Shown here piece by piece: positions 1 to 8,781 of a DNA stretch of 18,435 nt. Every line of letters starts with the position of its first letter. Position 1 is the stretch's first letter. The stretch covers positions 1-18,435 of the forward strand of contig CAKZVN010000174.1 of assembly GCA_937922105.1 (NCBI GenBank). Direction: 5' to 3'. Both the position numbers and the translations under genes were made by a program. This DNA is from an uncultured Litorilinea sp. Lineage in GTDB: Bacteria > Chloroflexota > Anaerolineae > Caldilineales > Caldilineaceae. The notes under the pieces were generated by a model. That model was given only the letters and a program-made list of their open reading frames with translations, was not told the DNA's origin and did not search any database.

Positions 1-39
1 CCGGGTGAGAGAGGGGCGTGTGGGACGGACTGCCGGCTC

Positions 40-2982
<2,943 letters not shown>

Positions 2983-3162
2983 GCGGGCGTCTCGCAGACC
3001 GAAACCGCGGCGTGCCACAGCGCACACCGCTATATAGGGCAGCATAACAGAGGAACGCAGGGGGCACAAGCAACAATTGGCAGATTTTTCTTTGAATATT
3101 GACAGGAAGCGGCTAGGTCATGTCTGAAAAATGTCATGCTGAGCCGCTAGGCTGTCTGCCGG

Positions 3163-3177
3163 GGCGCTTTGGGCGCC
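3163..3177 (-). terminator. Possible hairpin downstream of the alcohol dehydrogenase
   Basis: GGCGC-TTTGG-GCGCC forms a perfect 5-bp stem about 20 nt past the dehydrogenase stop codon (3197). No U-run follows on the minus strand, so intrinsic termination is doubtful. A looser dyad AGCGGCT (3108-3114) / AGCCGCT (3141-3147) lies between this hairpin and the kinase gene and contains a GTCATGCTGAG motif found elsewhere in the window. Confidence 0.25.
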
Positions 3178-3196
3178 GCTCCCCTTCCCGGCGCCA

Positions 3197-4219
3197 TCAG
3201 CCTTCGGGGGAGCCGTTGGGGAGGATGAGCACCTTGCCGCATTGCGCGCTGCCTGCCAGCTCGAAGCCCGCCACGATCTCCTCCAGCGGCAGTTCGTGGC
3301 TGATCAGGCGGTCGAACTCGGCGCGGCGCAGCCAGTTGAGCGTGCGGTCATAGGTGTGGCAACGGGTGTAGCTGCCGCGGATGGTCAACTCACGGCGATA
3401 GACCTCGAAGGGGGCGAGGGGCAGGGTGGCGGTTGCGTCGGCGACGCCCACCACCACCACCGTGCCGCTGTGGCGCACGCAGTCCAGCGCGCTGCGCAGC
3501 GCGGCAGGATGGCCCACCACCTCCAGCGCCACATCCGCGCCCAGGCCGTCGGTGGCGTCGCGCACGCGTGCGGGCAAGTCCTGGGTGCGCGGGTCCACCA
3601 CGTGGGTAGCGCCCAGCTGCGCGGCCAAGTCGCGGCGCACGGGGCTGAACTCCGCCACAATGGTCTGGGCTGCGCCGCTCCATTGGGCCAAGAGCAGCAA
3701 GATCAAGCCCAGCGGCCCCGCGCCCACAATCACCACGGTCTCGCCGCTGCGCAGCCCGGCTTGGTCCAGCGCCCAGACCGCGCACGAGACCGGCTCCGCC
3801 AGCGCGGCGCGGCGCAGGGGGATCTCCGGCGGCACGAGATAGACCGCGCTTTCGGCGACCACCATGCGCTCGGCAAAGGAGCCGGTGATGGGGCGCTTGG
3901 CGGTGCAATGGTGGACCAGGCCGCGGCGACAATAGCCGCAGCGCCCGCAAGGCGCCCAGGGCACGCCGGTGACGCGGTCGCCGGGGCGCACGCTGGTGAC
4001 TGCGCGCCCGGTGGCGTGGACGATCCCGGCGAATTCATGGCCCAGCAGGCGGGGCGGCGGCGGCAGTCCGGGGTCCAGCCCACGCTGGTAGAAGTGCAGC
4101 TCGCTGCCGCATACGCCCGAATAGAGCGGGCGGAGAAGCACCTCGTCGTCGCCCAGGCGCGGCTCCGGCAACTCCTCCAAACGCAGATCGCCCGCGGCGT
4201 AAAGTTGCGCGCCCTTCAT
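3197..4219 (-). CDS. Zinc-dependent medium-chain alcohol/polyol dehydrogenase
   Basis: This is a 340-residue NAD(P)-dependent dehydrogenase of the sorbitol/threonine dehydrogenase type. The catalytic zinc site is C37 (SGVCGSE) with H61-E62 (GHEFAG). The structural zinc cysteines are C91, C94, C97 and C105. The Rossmann motif GAGPLG is at 166-171, and E190 at the end of the next strand favours NAD. The ATG at 4219 is preceded by GGGGAGGAACCAGC, a strong ribosome site, and overlaps the upstream isomerase stop as ATGA, so the two are translationally coupled. The pairing with a TIM-barrel isomerase suggests oxidation of a sugar or polyol in the cytoplasm. The exact substrate cannot be read from the sequence. 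Length is normal for the family. Confidence 0.93.
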   Translation of the reverse strand: MKGAQLYAAGDLRLEELPEPRLGDDEVLLRPLYSGVCGSELHFYQRGLDPGLPPPPRLLGHEFAGIVHATGRAVTSVRPGDRVTGVPWAPCGRCGYCRRGLVHHCTAKRPITGSFAERMVVAESAVYLVPPEIPLRRAALAEPVSCAVWALDQAGLRSGETVVIVGAGPLGLILLLLAQWSGAAQTIVAEFSPVRRDLAAQLGATHVVDPRTQDLPARVRDATDGLGADVALEVVGHPAALRSALDCVRHSGTVVVVGVADATATLPLAPFEVYRRELTIRGSYTRCHTYDRTLNWLRRAEFDRLISHELPLEEIVAGFELAGSAQCGKVLILPNGSPEG

Positions 4220-5277
4220 GCTGGTTCCTCCCCGCTTGGTGTGGGGTGCGGCGCGGCGAGCCACTCGGCAGCCAGCTCCGCGTGGACCTCGTCCAAATAG
4301 GCCTTGCCCGCGGCGGCAAAGCTCAGCCAGTCGCCCGGCCCTGCGGCTTCCAGGCTGAGCCAGCCGCGAAAGCCGTGCGCCACCAGCCGGCCCAGCGCCC
4401 AGCGATAGTCAATGTCGCCCAGACCCAGGGGCGCGTGCACATAGGCGGCGCGCTGCGCCTCCGGGATGTGGACGCGCTGCAAGTTTTTGACATGCCAGAA
4501 GTTGACGCGGCCCGCCAGCGCGCGCGCCGACTCGCGCCAGTCTTCTTCGGGGACTTCATAGCCCCAGGTGACGTTGCCCAGGTCGGGGTTGGCGCTAAGG
4601 TTGGGCCGCGCAGCCAACGCCAACAGGCGCAGCAAGCGGCCCGCGGTGTCAGCCAAGCTGCAATGGTGCAACTCCAGCACGATCTCCACCGCGTGGGGCG
4701 CGGCGAGGTCGGCCAATTCGGCCAAGAACGCGGCCGCGTCCGCGAATTCGGCGTCGGCGGCGTCGCGGCCTGCGCCGGGGGAGAGGCGCGTGCCGCGCAC
4801 ATCGGCTTGGGGCACGCCCACCACGTCCGCGTCCAGCGCAAGGGAGATGCTGACAAAGGGCACGCGCAGCGCGCAGGCGACTTCCACAGCGCGGTGCAGG
4901 TCCCGGCGATTTTGGGCCGCGACCGCAGGGTGGGTGACGCATTTGCGCAGACAGTTGAAGCTCACCAGCGTCGGCCCTGCGGACTGGATGGCCTCTTGCA
5001 CGCCGCGCAAGGTCTCCAGGGGTGCGGTGTAAAAATCGCAGGCCCAGGCGCCCAGGTCAATGCCGTCGAAGCCGTGGCGGGCGGCCCAGGCAGCCAGGCG
5101 GTGCCAGGCGGCGCGTTGGGCTTGCGGCTCTTGGGGCAGCGCGGCGGGCCACGGGCCGCCTAGGGTATGGGTGCCCAGCGCCACCTGCCAGAGGCGGTCG
5201 GGCGCGGCACGGCGCGGGCGAAAGGGCGGCAGGGGCGCTGCGCCCGCGCCGCCGGTTACAGTCGGACGGTCGCTCAA
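4216..5277 (-). CDS. Sugar phosphate isomerase/epimerase-like TIM-barrel protein (TTG start)
   Basis: This 353-residue protein is of the xylose-isomerase-like TIM-barrel (AP_endonuc_2) superfamily, whose members isomerise or epimerise sugars or inosose intermediates. The four usual metal ligands are visible: E202 (VLELHH), D232 (NPDLGN), H262 (FWHVKN) and E310 (LSLEAAG). The start is a TTG at 5277 with GGAGG six bases upstream. The frame stays open to 5673, but a near-consensus promoter at 5339-5367 places the transcript start near 5332, which excludes the longer version; that version would also run over the antitoxin-like gene on the other strand. The gene heads an operon with the zinc dehydrogenase, sharing an ATGA junction. 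The N-terminal ~28 residues are Pro/Ala-rich and probably unstructured. Substrate unknown. Confidence 0.88.
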   Translation of the reverse strand: MSDRPTVTGGAGAAPLPPFRPRRAAPDRLWQVALGTHTLGGPWPAALPQEPQAQRAAWHRLAAWAARHGFDGIDLGAWACDFYTAPLETLRGVQEAIQSAGPTLVSFNCLRKCVTHPAVAAQNRRDLHRAVEVACALRVPFVSISLALDADVVGVPQADVRGTRLSPGAGRDAADAEFADAAAFLAELADLAAPHAVEIVLELHHCSLADTAGRLLRLLALAARPNLSANPDLGNVTWGYEVPEEDWRESARALAGRVNFWHVKNLQRVHIPEAQRAAYVHAPLGLGDIDYRWALGRLVAHGFRGWLSLEAAGPGDWLSFAAAGKAYLDEVHAELAAEWLAAPHPTPSGEEPA

Positions 5278-5338
5278 AGGGTGCCTCCGCACAGGGTGTG
5301 GATGGGTGGAACGCCGCGGGGCGCGGCGCAGGGGTTCT

Positions 5339-5367
5339 ATTATCCCGCCGCGGCGCCCGCCTGTCAA
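5339..5367 (-). promoter_or_regulatory. Sigma-70-like promoter of the isomerase-dehydrogenase operon
   Basis: On the minus strand TTGACA (5367-5362) is followed after 17 bases by GATAAT (5344-5339). The expected transcript start near 5332 gives a leader of about 55 nt to the TTG start at 5277. Confidence 0.75.
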
Positions 5368-5487
5368 CGCGCGGGGGCACGCGGGGGTGCATCCCCCAGG
5401 CAGGGGCGGTGCACCACCCCGGGGTCCAGCTTCGCCAAACTCGTAGGACGCCCCCCGCTGCGCGGCAACAGCTTGCCGCCGCAGGCT

Positions 5488-5519
5488 TGCTATACTAGGC
5501 GCAATCGAGCCAAGCTCGA
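5488..5519 (+). promoter_or_regulatory. Extended -10 promoter and overlapping dyad upstream of the antitoxin-like gene
   Basis: TGC-TATACT (5488-5496) is an extended -10 element without a good -35. Just downstream, TCGAGC-CAA-GCTCGA (5505-5519) is a perfect inverted repeat at the expected transcript start (about 5503). Its place suits an operator for autorepression, common in toxin-antitoxin operons; the link is inference. Confidence 0.5.
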
Positions 5520-5566
5520 GAGTCTGCGCCGCGCTTTGTCGCCAGAGAGTTTGCTGGGAGATTGCC

Positions 5567-5872
5567 ATGAGCACCATCACGTTGCGTTCGCCCCACCCCG
5601 ATGCGCTGGAGGAGTTGGTGAGCGGCGCGCTCGCCAACGAGACGCGCCGCTTGCAGGCCGCGATCGCACGCACGCAGGCGCAGTTGGCGGCCTTCGAAGC
5701 GCGCTACGCCATGTCCACTGCCGACTTCCTGCAACGCTATGGACAAGACCAGGTGGAAGAAACCCTGGACACGATTGACTGGGTGGGTGAGGCGCGCCTG
5801 TTGGAACGACTGCGCCATAAGCTCATGGTCCTACAGGATATCCGCATTGAGAATTTCTGCATTGAGAATTGA
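5567..5872 (+). CDS. TumA-like antitoxin (orphan)
   Basis: This 101-residue acidic, helical protein has a central coiled-coil-like segment (ETRRLQAAIARTQAQLAAF) followed by EARYAMSTADFLQRY and ETLDTIDWVGEARLLERL. From memory this matches small antitoxins paired with TumE/DUF6516 toxins; no search was possible. The ATG at 5567 has GGGAG six bases upstream. The C-terminus ends in a 15-bp tandem duplication, so IRIEN is followed by FCIEN. The next reading frame begins inside this gene's end and is a broken toxin-like fragment, so the protein may now be an orphan. Its own function as a neutraliser and repressor is inferred from the family. Confidence 0.6.
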   Translation: MSTITLRSPHPDALEELVSGALANETRRLQAAIARTQAQLAAFEARYAMSTADFLQRYGQDQVEETLDTIDWVGEARLLERLRHKLMVLQDIRIENFCIEN

Positions 5873-5873
5873 G
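5844..5873 (+). repeat. 15-bp tandem duplication at the antitoxin-toxin junction
   Basis: GCATTGAGAATTTCT (5844-5858) is followed directly by GCATTGAGAATTGAG (5859-5873), identical over the first 12 bases. It covers the antitoxin stop codon and the presumed toxin start, so it rebuilt the gene junction. Confidence 0.85.
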
Positions 5874-5975
5874 GAGTATTTTGCGTGGCGGCGCGACCAG
5901 GTTGCAACCTGCCTGTGGGTCCAGACCACCAGCCTCACCTTTGACCAGCGCAGCGATGACAATTCAGGCCATCTG
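5862..5975 (+). pseudogene. Truncated TumE/DUF6516-like toxin remnant (N-terminal part only)
   Basis: From the TTG at 5862 the frame reads LRIEEYFAWRRDQVA, then WVQTTSLTFDQRSDD and SGHL. That is about 38 residues resembling the start of TumE-type toxins, where a short helix precedes a TSLTFDQRS-like strand and normally continues into a GxxxGxLxFxDGS-type motif. After position 5975 the similarity stops and the frame enters unrelated sequence upstream of the next gene's ribosome site. The start overlaps the antitoxin end, as expected for the pair. Family match is from memory. Confidence 0.5.
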
Positions 5976-6030
5976 AATCTGCCTACCTACCCGACAAACG
6001 TGCGTTACGCTTGTGCCAGGAGGCCCGCCC

Positions 6031-6474
6031 ATGCCGCCCTTCCCCACGCCCTCCCGCTCCACGTTCGCCCGTCTGGGGTGGGTCGCGCTCTTGGCGTTGG
6101 CTTTGCTGGCGAGTCGTGAGGTCTGTTGGGCGCGCGCCGCGCCGGACGCGCTCAGCCTCACCTGGTATACCGTGGACGGCGGCGGCGGTGTGAGCCAAAG
6201 CGCTCCCGATGCCCTGCGCGGGGTGGCGGGCCAGCCCGATGCCGGCCTTCTCAGCAGCGGCGGCTATACCTTGCGCGGCGGCTTCCTCCAGCCTGCCACC
6301 GCCCCCATCCAACCGCCCACCACGACCCCGACCTTCACGCCCACCGCGACGAGCGAGCCGACGCCGCCGGCGATAACCATGTCGGTCGCGGGCGCAAACC
6401 ATCTCGGCGCGGTGACGGACGGCGCCGGAACACGTGCAAGTCTGGTGCGCGCACCACAGCGCATCAGCGGGTAG
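6031..6474 (+). CDS. Short secreted protein with GQPDAG/GGYTLRGGF motif and Thr/Pro tail
   Basis: This 147-residue protein starts at an ATG (6031) preceded by AGGAGG nine bases upstream. A signal peptide is clear (RLGWVALLALALLA, with likely cleavage near ARAAPDA). The mature part has LTWYTVDGGGG, GQPDAG and SSGGYTLRGGFLQ, a short beta-rich module that from memory is frequent in exported Chloroflexota proteins, followed by a TTTPTFTPTATSEPTPP linker. In relatives such linkers often lead to a hydrophobic end such as YLPLV; here a non-hydrophobic tail (ISG end) follows instead, so the C-terminus may be decayed or replaced. The gene converges on the Gfo/Idh gene with only 21 bases between. Function unknown. 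Confidence 0.7.
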   Translation: MPPFPTPSRSTFARLGWVALLALALLASREVCWARAAPDALSLTWYTVDGGGGVSQSAPDALRGVAGQPDAGLLSSGGYTLRGGFLQPATAPIQPPTTTPTFTPTATSEPTPPAITMSVAGANHLGAVTDGAGTRASLVRAPQRISG

Positions 6475-6495
6475 GCGGAACCGCGCACGTCGCGG

Positions 6496-7743
6496 CTAAA
6501 GGCCGTAGGCCGCGTTGATCGCGGCCTGGTAGCCCGCGATCGCGCCGCTGAGCACGTCGTCCACCGTGACTGCGCAGCCCAGCGCGGCAGACTCGGGCAC
6601 GGCAAAGGCACAGGCCAAGTCGCGCAGCCCCTCTGCGCCGCTGGTCTCTGCGGCGCGGCCCGCGGCAATGGCTTGCAGCCAATCGTATTGTTGCAGGGCA
6701 AAGGTGTCGGTCAGCCCCAGGGGGAAATGGCGCGCCAGGAGATCGGCCCCGGCTTCGCGGCGATAGAGTGCCACCAGCGGCGCGGCCCGCCCCTGCGCAT
6801 CGTAGAGCTGCCCGCCCTGGATGCAGCCCGCGCTGCCGAAGAAGGCGGGCGCGCCGCTGAGGTTGAGCGCCGGGCCGCGCCCCGCCCACGACCAGAGCAG
6901 CTGCCCGATGGCGTCGTGGTCGAAGCCCACCGTGGCAAAAAAGGTATCGTCCACGTCGGCGCGCACCTCCTCGATCACCGTGCCCGCGGCGTCGCGACGG
7001 CGGCGCAGCGGCTCGAAGATGCGCGTGGTCGCGCTCACCCAGCGCACCTCGCCCATGACATAGCGCAGCAGGTGAAAGAGATGGACGCCGATGTCAATGC
7101 TGCCGCCGCCGCCCGCTTCCAGCTTGCGGTGACGCCAGGGCGTGTCCGCCACCACGCGGTCGGGCGACCACAGCCCGCCCAGGCTGCCCACCAGCGCCAT
7201 CTGCGGCGTGCCGATCCGCCCGCTCTGCACAGCCCAGCCCGCGGCGCGCGTGCTTTCCGCGTTGCGCACATTCTCGAAGACGGACAAGTTCACCCCCGCC
7301 TGCGCGGCCTGCGCCAGCATGGCTTGGGCCGCGGCGACGCTAATCGCCAACGGCTTTTGGGTGAGCAGATGCTTGCCCGCGGCTAGGCACGCCGCGGCCA
7401 CTTGGTGGTGCAGCGCGACAGTCGTGAAGTCGTTGACCGCGTCCACCACGTCGTCGTCCAGCATGGCGCGATAGTCGGTGTAGACGCGTACGTCGTCCAC
7501 AGGTTGGAAATCGCTGAGATAGGTGTGGGGCGCGGCTAGGGGATCGCCGGAACCGGGTGGGCTGACCGGGGGCCGCGGGGGTGGGCCGCTGCCCCGGCGC
7601 ACAAAGCTGTGCGCGTCCTCGGCGCGCCGCGCCACCAGCGCGGTGATGCGAAAGTCGGTTACCCCAGCTTCCACCAGCGCCTTATAGCCTTGCAGATGGG
7701 CGTTGAGAATGCGCCCGCAGCCCACAATCCCGATACGCAGCAT
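6496..7743 (-). CDS. Gfo/Idh/MocA family NAD(P)-dependent sugar dehydrogenase
   Basis: This 415-residue oxidoreductase has the N-terminal Rossmann motif GIVGCGRI (residues 5-12), a TQKPLA segment at 128-133 in the place of the usual EKP, and DIGVHLFH at 217-224 in the C-terminal domain, where the catalytic Asp/His normally lie. Q129 replacing the usual Glu is unusual but K130-P131 is kept. A Pro/Gly-rich insert (about 50-72) sits between the first strands of the Rossmann fold over a DNA hairpin. The ATG at 7743 has AAGGAG ten bases upstream. The frame is open to 7863, but that leader contains a strong dyad and has no ribosome site. Likely oxidises a sugar or inositol, possibly serving the same catabolism as the operon at 3197-5277; substrate unknown. 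Confidence 0.9.
   Translation of the reverse strand: MLRIGIVGCGRILNAHLQGYKALVEAGVTDFRITALVARRAEDAHSFVRRGSGPPPRPPVSPPGSGDPLAAPHTYLSDFQPVDDVRVYTDYRAMLDDDVVDAVNDFTTVALHHQVAAACLAAGKHLLTQKPLAISVAAAQAMLAQAAQAGVNLSVFENVRNAESTRAAGWAVQSGRIGTPQMALVGSLGGLWSPDRVVADTPWRHRKLEAGGGGSIDIGVHLFHLLRYVMGEVRWVSATTRIFEPLRRRRDAAGTVIEEVRADVDDTFFATVGFDHDAIGQLLWSWAGRGPALNLSGAPAFFGSAGCIQGGQLYDAQGRAAPLVALYRREAGADLLARHFPLGLTDTFALQQYDWLQAIAAGRAAETSGAEGLRDLACAFAVPESAALGCAVTVDDVLSGAIAGYQAAINAAYGL
7566..7597. repeat. GC-rich hairpin inside the Gfo/Idh gene
   Basis: CCGGGG (7566-7571) pairs with CCCCGG (7592-7597), and inside it GCGG pairs with CCGC. It encodes residues 49-60, the start of a Pro-rich stretch (GSGPPPRPPVSPPGSG) not expected in this fold. 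It parallels the hairpin insert in the kinase gene. Confidence 0.5.
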
Positions 7744-7766
7744 GGCTCTTTTCTCCTTGACCGTGC

Positions 7767-7798
7767 CCTTCCGGAAAGTTTGCGAACTGCCCGGAAGG
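7767..7798 (-). promoter_or_regulatory. Nested dyad in the leader of the Gfo/Idh gene
   Basis: CCTTCCGG (7767-7774) and CCGGAAGG (7791-7798) are perfect 8-bp arms, with a second pair AGTT/AACT inside around TGCG. The dyad ends 24 bases upstream of the start codon, where it could be an operator or an RNA hairpin limiting translation. The AT-richer stretch at about 7840-7880 is a likely promoter region, but no clean -35/-10 pair stands out. Confidence 0.5.
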
Positions 7799-7958
7799 TG
7801 AAATTCGATGCACTGCGTAACCCCTCCGTTGATCTTGAGCCAAGTCGCAAGAAGTATCAACACGTATTGAGAAGTATAAAGGGGAAAGGCGAAAGGTTAA
7901 AGGGGCCGCGCCCTGGACTTGCGCGGGCGGCGTGCGCGCGTGTGCGTTTGCCGTTACG

Positions 7959-7987
7959 CCGGCGCGCACGGAGCAAGCGCGCGCCGG
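7959..7987. repeat. Inverted repeat upstream of the cytochrome b561 pseudogene
   Basis: CCGGCGCGC (7959-7967) and GCGCGCCGG (7979-7987) are perfect 9-bp arms around an 11-base loop, ending 30 bases before the ATG at 8018. It may be a leader hairpin; function unknown. Confidence 0.45.
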
Positions 7988-8017
7988 CCCACCCACCATT
8001 CCCAGGAGGAGACCACC

Positions 8018-8575
8018 ATGCGCTGGACCAATAGTGCCACCCGCTACGGGTTGGTGACCAAGCTGTTGCATTGAGGGATTTTTGCGCTGTTTGCGTATCA
8101 ATATGTGGTCGCCAACGCCATGTTGCGCATCACACCACCGGAGACTGCGCTAGGCGGCTTTAGCCAAGCCACGCTCTACAACTGGCACAAGTCGGTGGGG
8201 CTGCTGTTTTTGCTGCTGGCTTTGGCGCGCTATACCTGGCGGCGCACCACGCGGCTGCCCGACTGGGCCGACAGCCTCAGCCCAGGCGAGCGCACCCTCG
8301 TCCACTGGTACGAGCGCATCCTCTACCTCGCCATGTTTGTCATGCCCATCAGCGGCTATGTCTATGGCATGAGCGGCAACTACGGCGTGCATCTCTTCAG
8401 CCGCGTCCACTTGCCCAACCCGCTGCCGGTGGACGCGACCTGAGCCGCCGTTGCGCGCGGGACGCACATCGCCACCGGCTGGGTGATTCTCGCCATGTTG
8501 GCGCTGCATGTGGGGCTGGTGCTCTATCACCAACTGGTGCGCCGCGACGGTCTCTTGCGCCGTATGCGCTTCTAA
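8018..8575 (+). pseudogene. Cytochrome b561 family membrane protein with two in-frame UGA codons
   Basis: Read through, the frame gives 185 codons from ATG 8018 (AGGAGGAGA upstream) to TAA 8573-8575. It begins MRWTNSATRYGLVTKLLH, then UGA (8072-8074), GIFALFAYQYVVANAML, GGFSQATLYNWHKSVGLLFL, then WYERILYLAMFVMPISGY and LPNPLPVDAT, a second UGA (8441-8443), and THIATGWVILAMLALH with the end GLLRRMRF. Histidines in the LLH, NWHKS, GVHLF and THIATG positions match heme-ligand-type sites of four-helix b561 quinone-linked electron carriers. The first UGA lies where relatives carry Trp (LLHWG). Apart from these two codons there is no frameshift. Most likely a recently inactivated gene; the stretch 8105-8443 alone could encode only a truncated protein. 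Readthrough is possible but unsupported. Confidence 0.85.
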
Positions 8576-8587
8576 GCGCGCCCCTTG

Positions 8588-8617
8588 TTGACAGCCGCGG
8601 CGGGGGCGCAGCATAAT
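8588..8617 (+). promoter_or_regulatory. Sigma-70-like promoter of the secreted repeat-protein gene
   Basis: TTGACA (8588-8593) is followed after 18 bases by CATAAT (8612-8617). The transcript would start near 8624 and carry a leader of about 158 nt before the ATG at 8782, in which no clear structure was found. Confidence 0.65.
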
Positions 8618-8781
8618 GGGGCTGTGCCCACCCGCATCTTGCCTCCCACCCCGGGCACACGCTGCTGAGCCTGCCCACCCGTCCCGACTCCGTCTTTGCG
8701 CGCGCCGCGGACAGGCGGGCGCGTGGAGCCGGCTGGCCCTTGGTCTGTGGTTGTCTTGTTCATCCAGAGGAGTAACTTCGT

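Noticed and set aside
5278..5673. Extended N-terminus of the isomerase
   Set aside because: It contains the operon promoter and overlaps the divergent antitoxin gene.
8018..8575. UGA recoded as Trp throughout the genome
   Set aside because: TGA is a normal stop for other genes here (for example the isomerase and antitoxin genes) and Trp is encoded by TGG.
8018..8575. Selenocysteine at the UGA codons of the cytochrome b561 gene
   Set aside because: The family uses no Cys/Sec at these positions and no SECIS-like hairpin was seen just after the codons.
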